Shown here in pieces: positions 63,479 through 64,000 of a stretch of DNA of 64,000 nt (its first letter is position 1; each line of letters opens with the position of its first letter). Origin of the DNA: Blastomonas sp. CACIA14H2 (GTDB lineage: Bacteria; Pseudomonadota; Alphaproteobacteria; Sphingomonadales; Sphingomonadaceae); the NCBI GenBank assembly GCA_000503195.1, contig AYSC01000013.1, forward strand, positions 1 to 64,000. The letters run 5' to 3'. The notes beneath the pieces are model-generated. The model was not told the DNA's origin and made no database searches. It saw only the letters and a list, made by a program, of their open reading frames with translations. The position numbers and the translations under genes are program-made.

Positions 63479-63841
63479 ATGGCACGCATCAAACGGGGTG
63501 TTACCACCCGCGCCAAGCACAAGCGCATTCTCGCCCAGGCGAAGGGCTATTACGGCCGTCGCAAGAACACCATCCGCATCGCCCGCCAGGCCGTCGAAAA
63601 GGCAGGTCAGTATGCCTATCGCGACCGCAAGGCCAAGAAGCGCAACTTCCGCGCCCTGTGGATCCAGCGCATCAACGCCGCGACCCGCATGGAAGGCCTG
63701 ACCTATGGCCGCTTCATGCACGGCCTGAAGCTCGCCGGAATCGAACTCGACCGCAAGGTCCTGGCCGATCTCGCGATGAACGAAGGCGAAGTGTTCAAGG
63801 GTCTGGTCAAGCAGGCACAGGCAGCTCTGCCCGCAGCCTGA
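63479..63841 (+). CDS. rplT: 50S ribosomal protein L20
   Basis: A 120-aa protein, [20 protein letters not shown] then [15 protein letters not shown] and [21 protein letters not shown], all diagnostic of L20. It binds 23S rRNA early in 50S assembly. ACAAGGAT lies upstream of the ATG. A strong terminator follows, so pheS is not in the same transcript. Confidence 0.98.
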   Translation: MARIKRGVTTRAKHKRILAQAKGYYGRRKNTIRIARQAVEKAGQYAYRDRKAKKRNFRALWIQRINAATRMEGLTYGRFMHGLKLAGIELDRKVLADLAMNEGEVFKGLVKQAQAALPAA

Positions 63842-63870
63842 TCCGGCACCTTGATCGGTTCAACGCAATA

Positions 63871-63903
63871 AGCGCCGAAATCCTCGCGATTTCGGCGCTT
63901 TTT
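63871..63903 (+). terminator. intrinsic terminator of rpmI-rplT
   Basis: AGCGCCGAAATC and GATTTCGGCGCT form a perfect 12-bp stem around CTCGC, followed by five T. Confidence 0.93.
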
Positions 63904-63941
63904 GCTTGCGCATCGTCCGGCCCGGACCGCAAGGCCGCGCG

Positions 63942-64000
63942 ATGACCCCAGGCGAGCCCGCAGCACAGCCATCGCGCAAGCGTTTCCGCTGGACCTTGCT
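63942..64000 (+). CDS. 5' end of a gene cut by the window edge
   Basis: An ATG at 63942 opens a frame to the window end reading MTPGEPAAQPSRKRFRWTLL. The basic stretch followed by the start of a hydrophobic run suggests a membrane-anchored protein, but too little is present to name it. It is not pheS, which often follows rplT. Confidence 0.4.
   Translation, partial: MTPGEPAAQPSRKRFRWTL

Overview
The window looks like a chromosome segment of a high-GC alphaproteobacterium of the Sphingomonadales. Supporting marks are a DUF1013/TrcR cell-cycle regulator, DUF1192, a TonB-dependent receptor beside aromatic-ring catabolic genes, CsgH-type curli genes, and gene neighbourhoods typical of sphingomonads. 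The genus cannot be fixed from sequence alone.

Region 1 (about 0.6-10 kb) is a curli-type amyloid locus: csgF, csgG, two very long curlin-repeat proteins (923 and 561 aa), a shorter CsgB-like repeat protein, an unrecognised exported protein, the chaperone csgH and a LuxR-type regulator. A strong stem-loop lies before each of the three curlin genes. No csgE is visible, so it may lie upstream of the window.

Region 2 (10-24.6 kb) is mostly housekeeping: RidA, a cytochrome b plus MsrP-like molybdoenzyme pair, a cyclopropane fatty acid synthase with an apparent N-terminal frameshift, an MBL hydrolase, TrcR, an LpxH-like phosphoesterase with a glycosyltransferase, a quinone reductase, DUF1192, ClpA, a thioesterase, ThpR, a BAX inhibitor-1 family protein and a lipoprotein. 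It ends at tRNA-Ala(CGC). A consensus sigma-54 promoter, followed by a terminator-like hairpin, lies upstream of clpA.

Region 3 (24.6-57.5 kb) looks accessory and mosaic. It holds small stress and regulatory genes (WYL regulator, NmrA-like, glyoxalase-like, SnoaL-like, P-loop kinase-like, CPBP protease), decayed genes (glycolipid-binding protein, DJ-1/PfpI, a kdpE relic), and a complete kdp operon in the unusual order F-B-A-C-D-E. After a GST comes plasmid debris: AlpA, a truncated ArdC joined to a relaxase C-terminus, an IS3-type transposase end and a 38-bp perfect palindrome. A LysR-controlled aromatic catabolic cluster follows: TonB receptor, extradiol-type dioxygenase, two FAH-fold hydrolases, an amidohydrolase, an MBL hydrolase, a Rieske oxygenase, an MFS transporter, a cyclase-family protein and glutathione-dependent formaldehyde dehydrogenase. 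A tyrosine integrase closes the region, with a degenerate copy of the tRNA-Ala 3' end just beyond it. Two diverged copies of an intergenic repeat sit near the two ends.

Region 4 (57.6-64 kb) returns to core genes: an MHYT-PAS-GGDEF-EAL protein, a PQQ alcohol dehydrogenase with a cytochrome c domain, a VOC protein, rpmI-rplT and the start of one more gene.

Working model (inference): a Rieske oxygenase demethylates an aromatic taken up through the TonB receptor and MFS carrier, the ring is opened by the VOC dioxygenase and processed by the hydrolases, and released formaldehyde is handled by the glutathione-dependent dehydrogenase.
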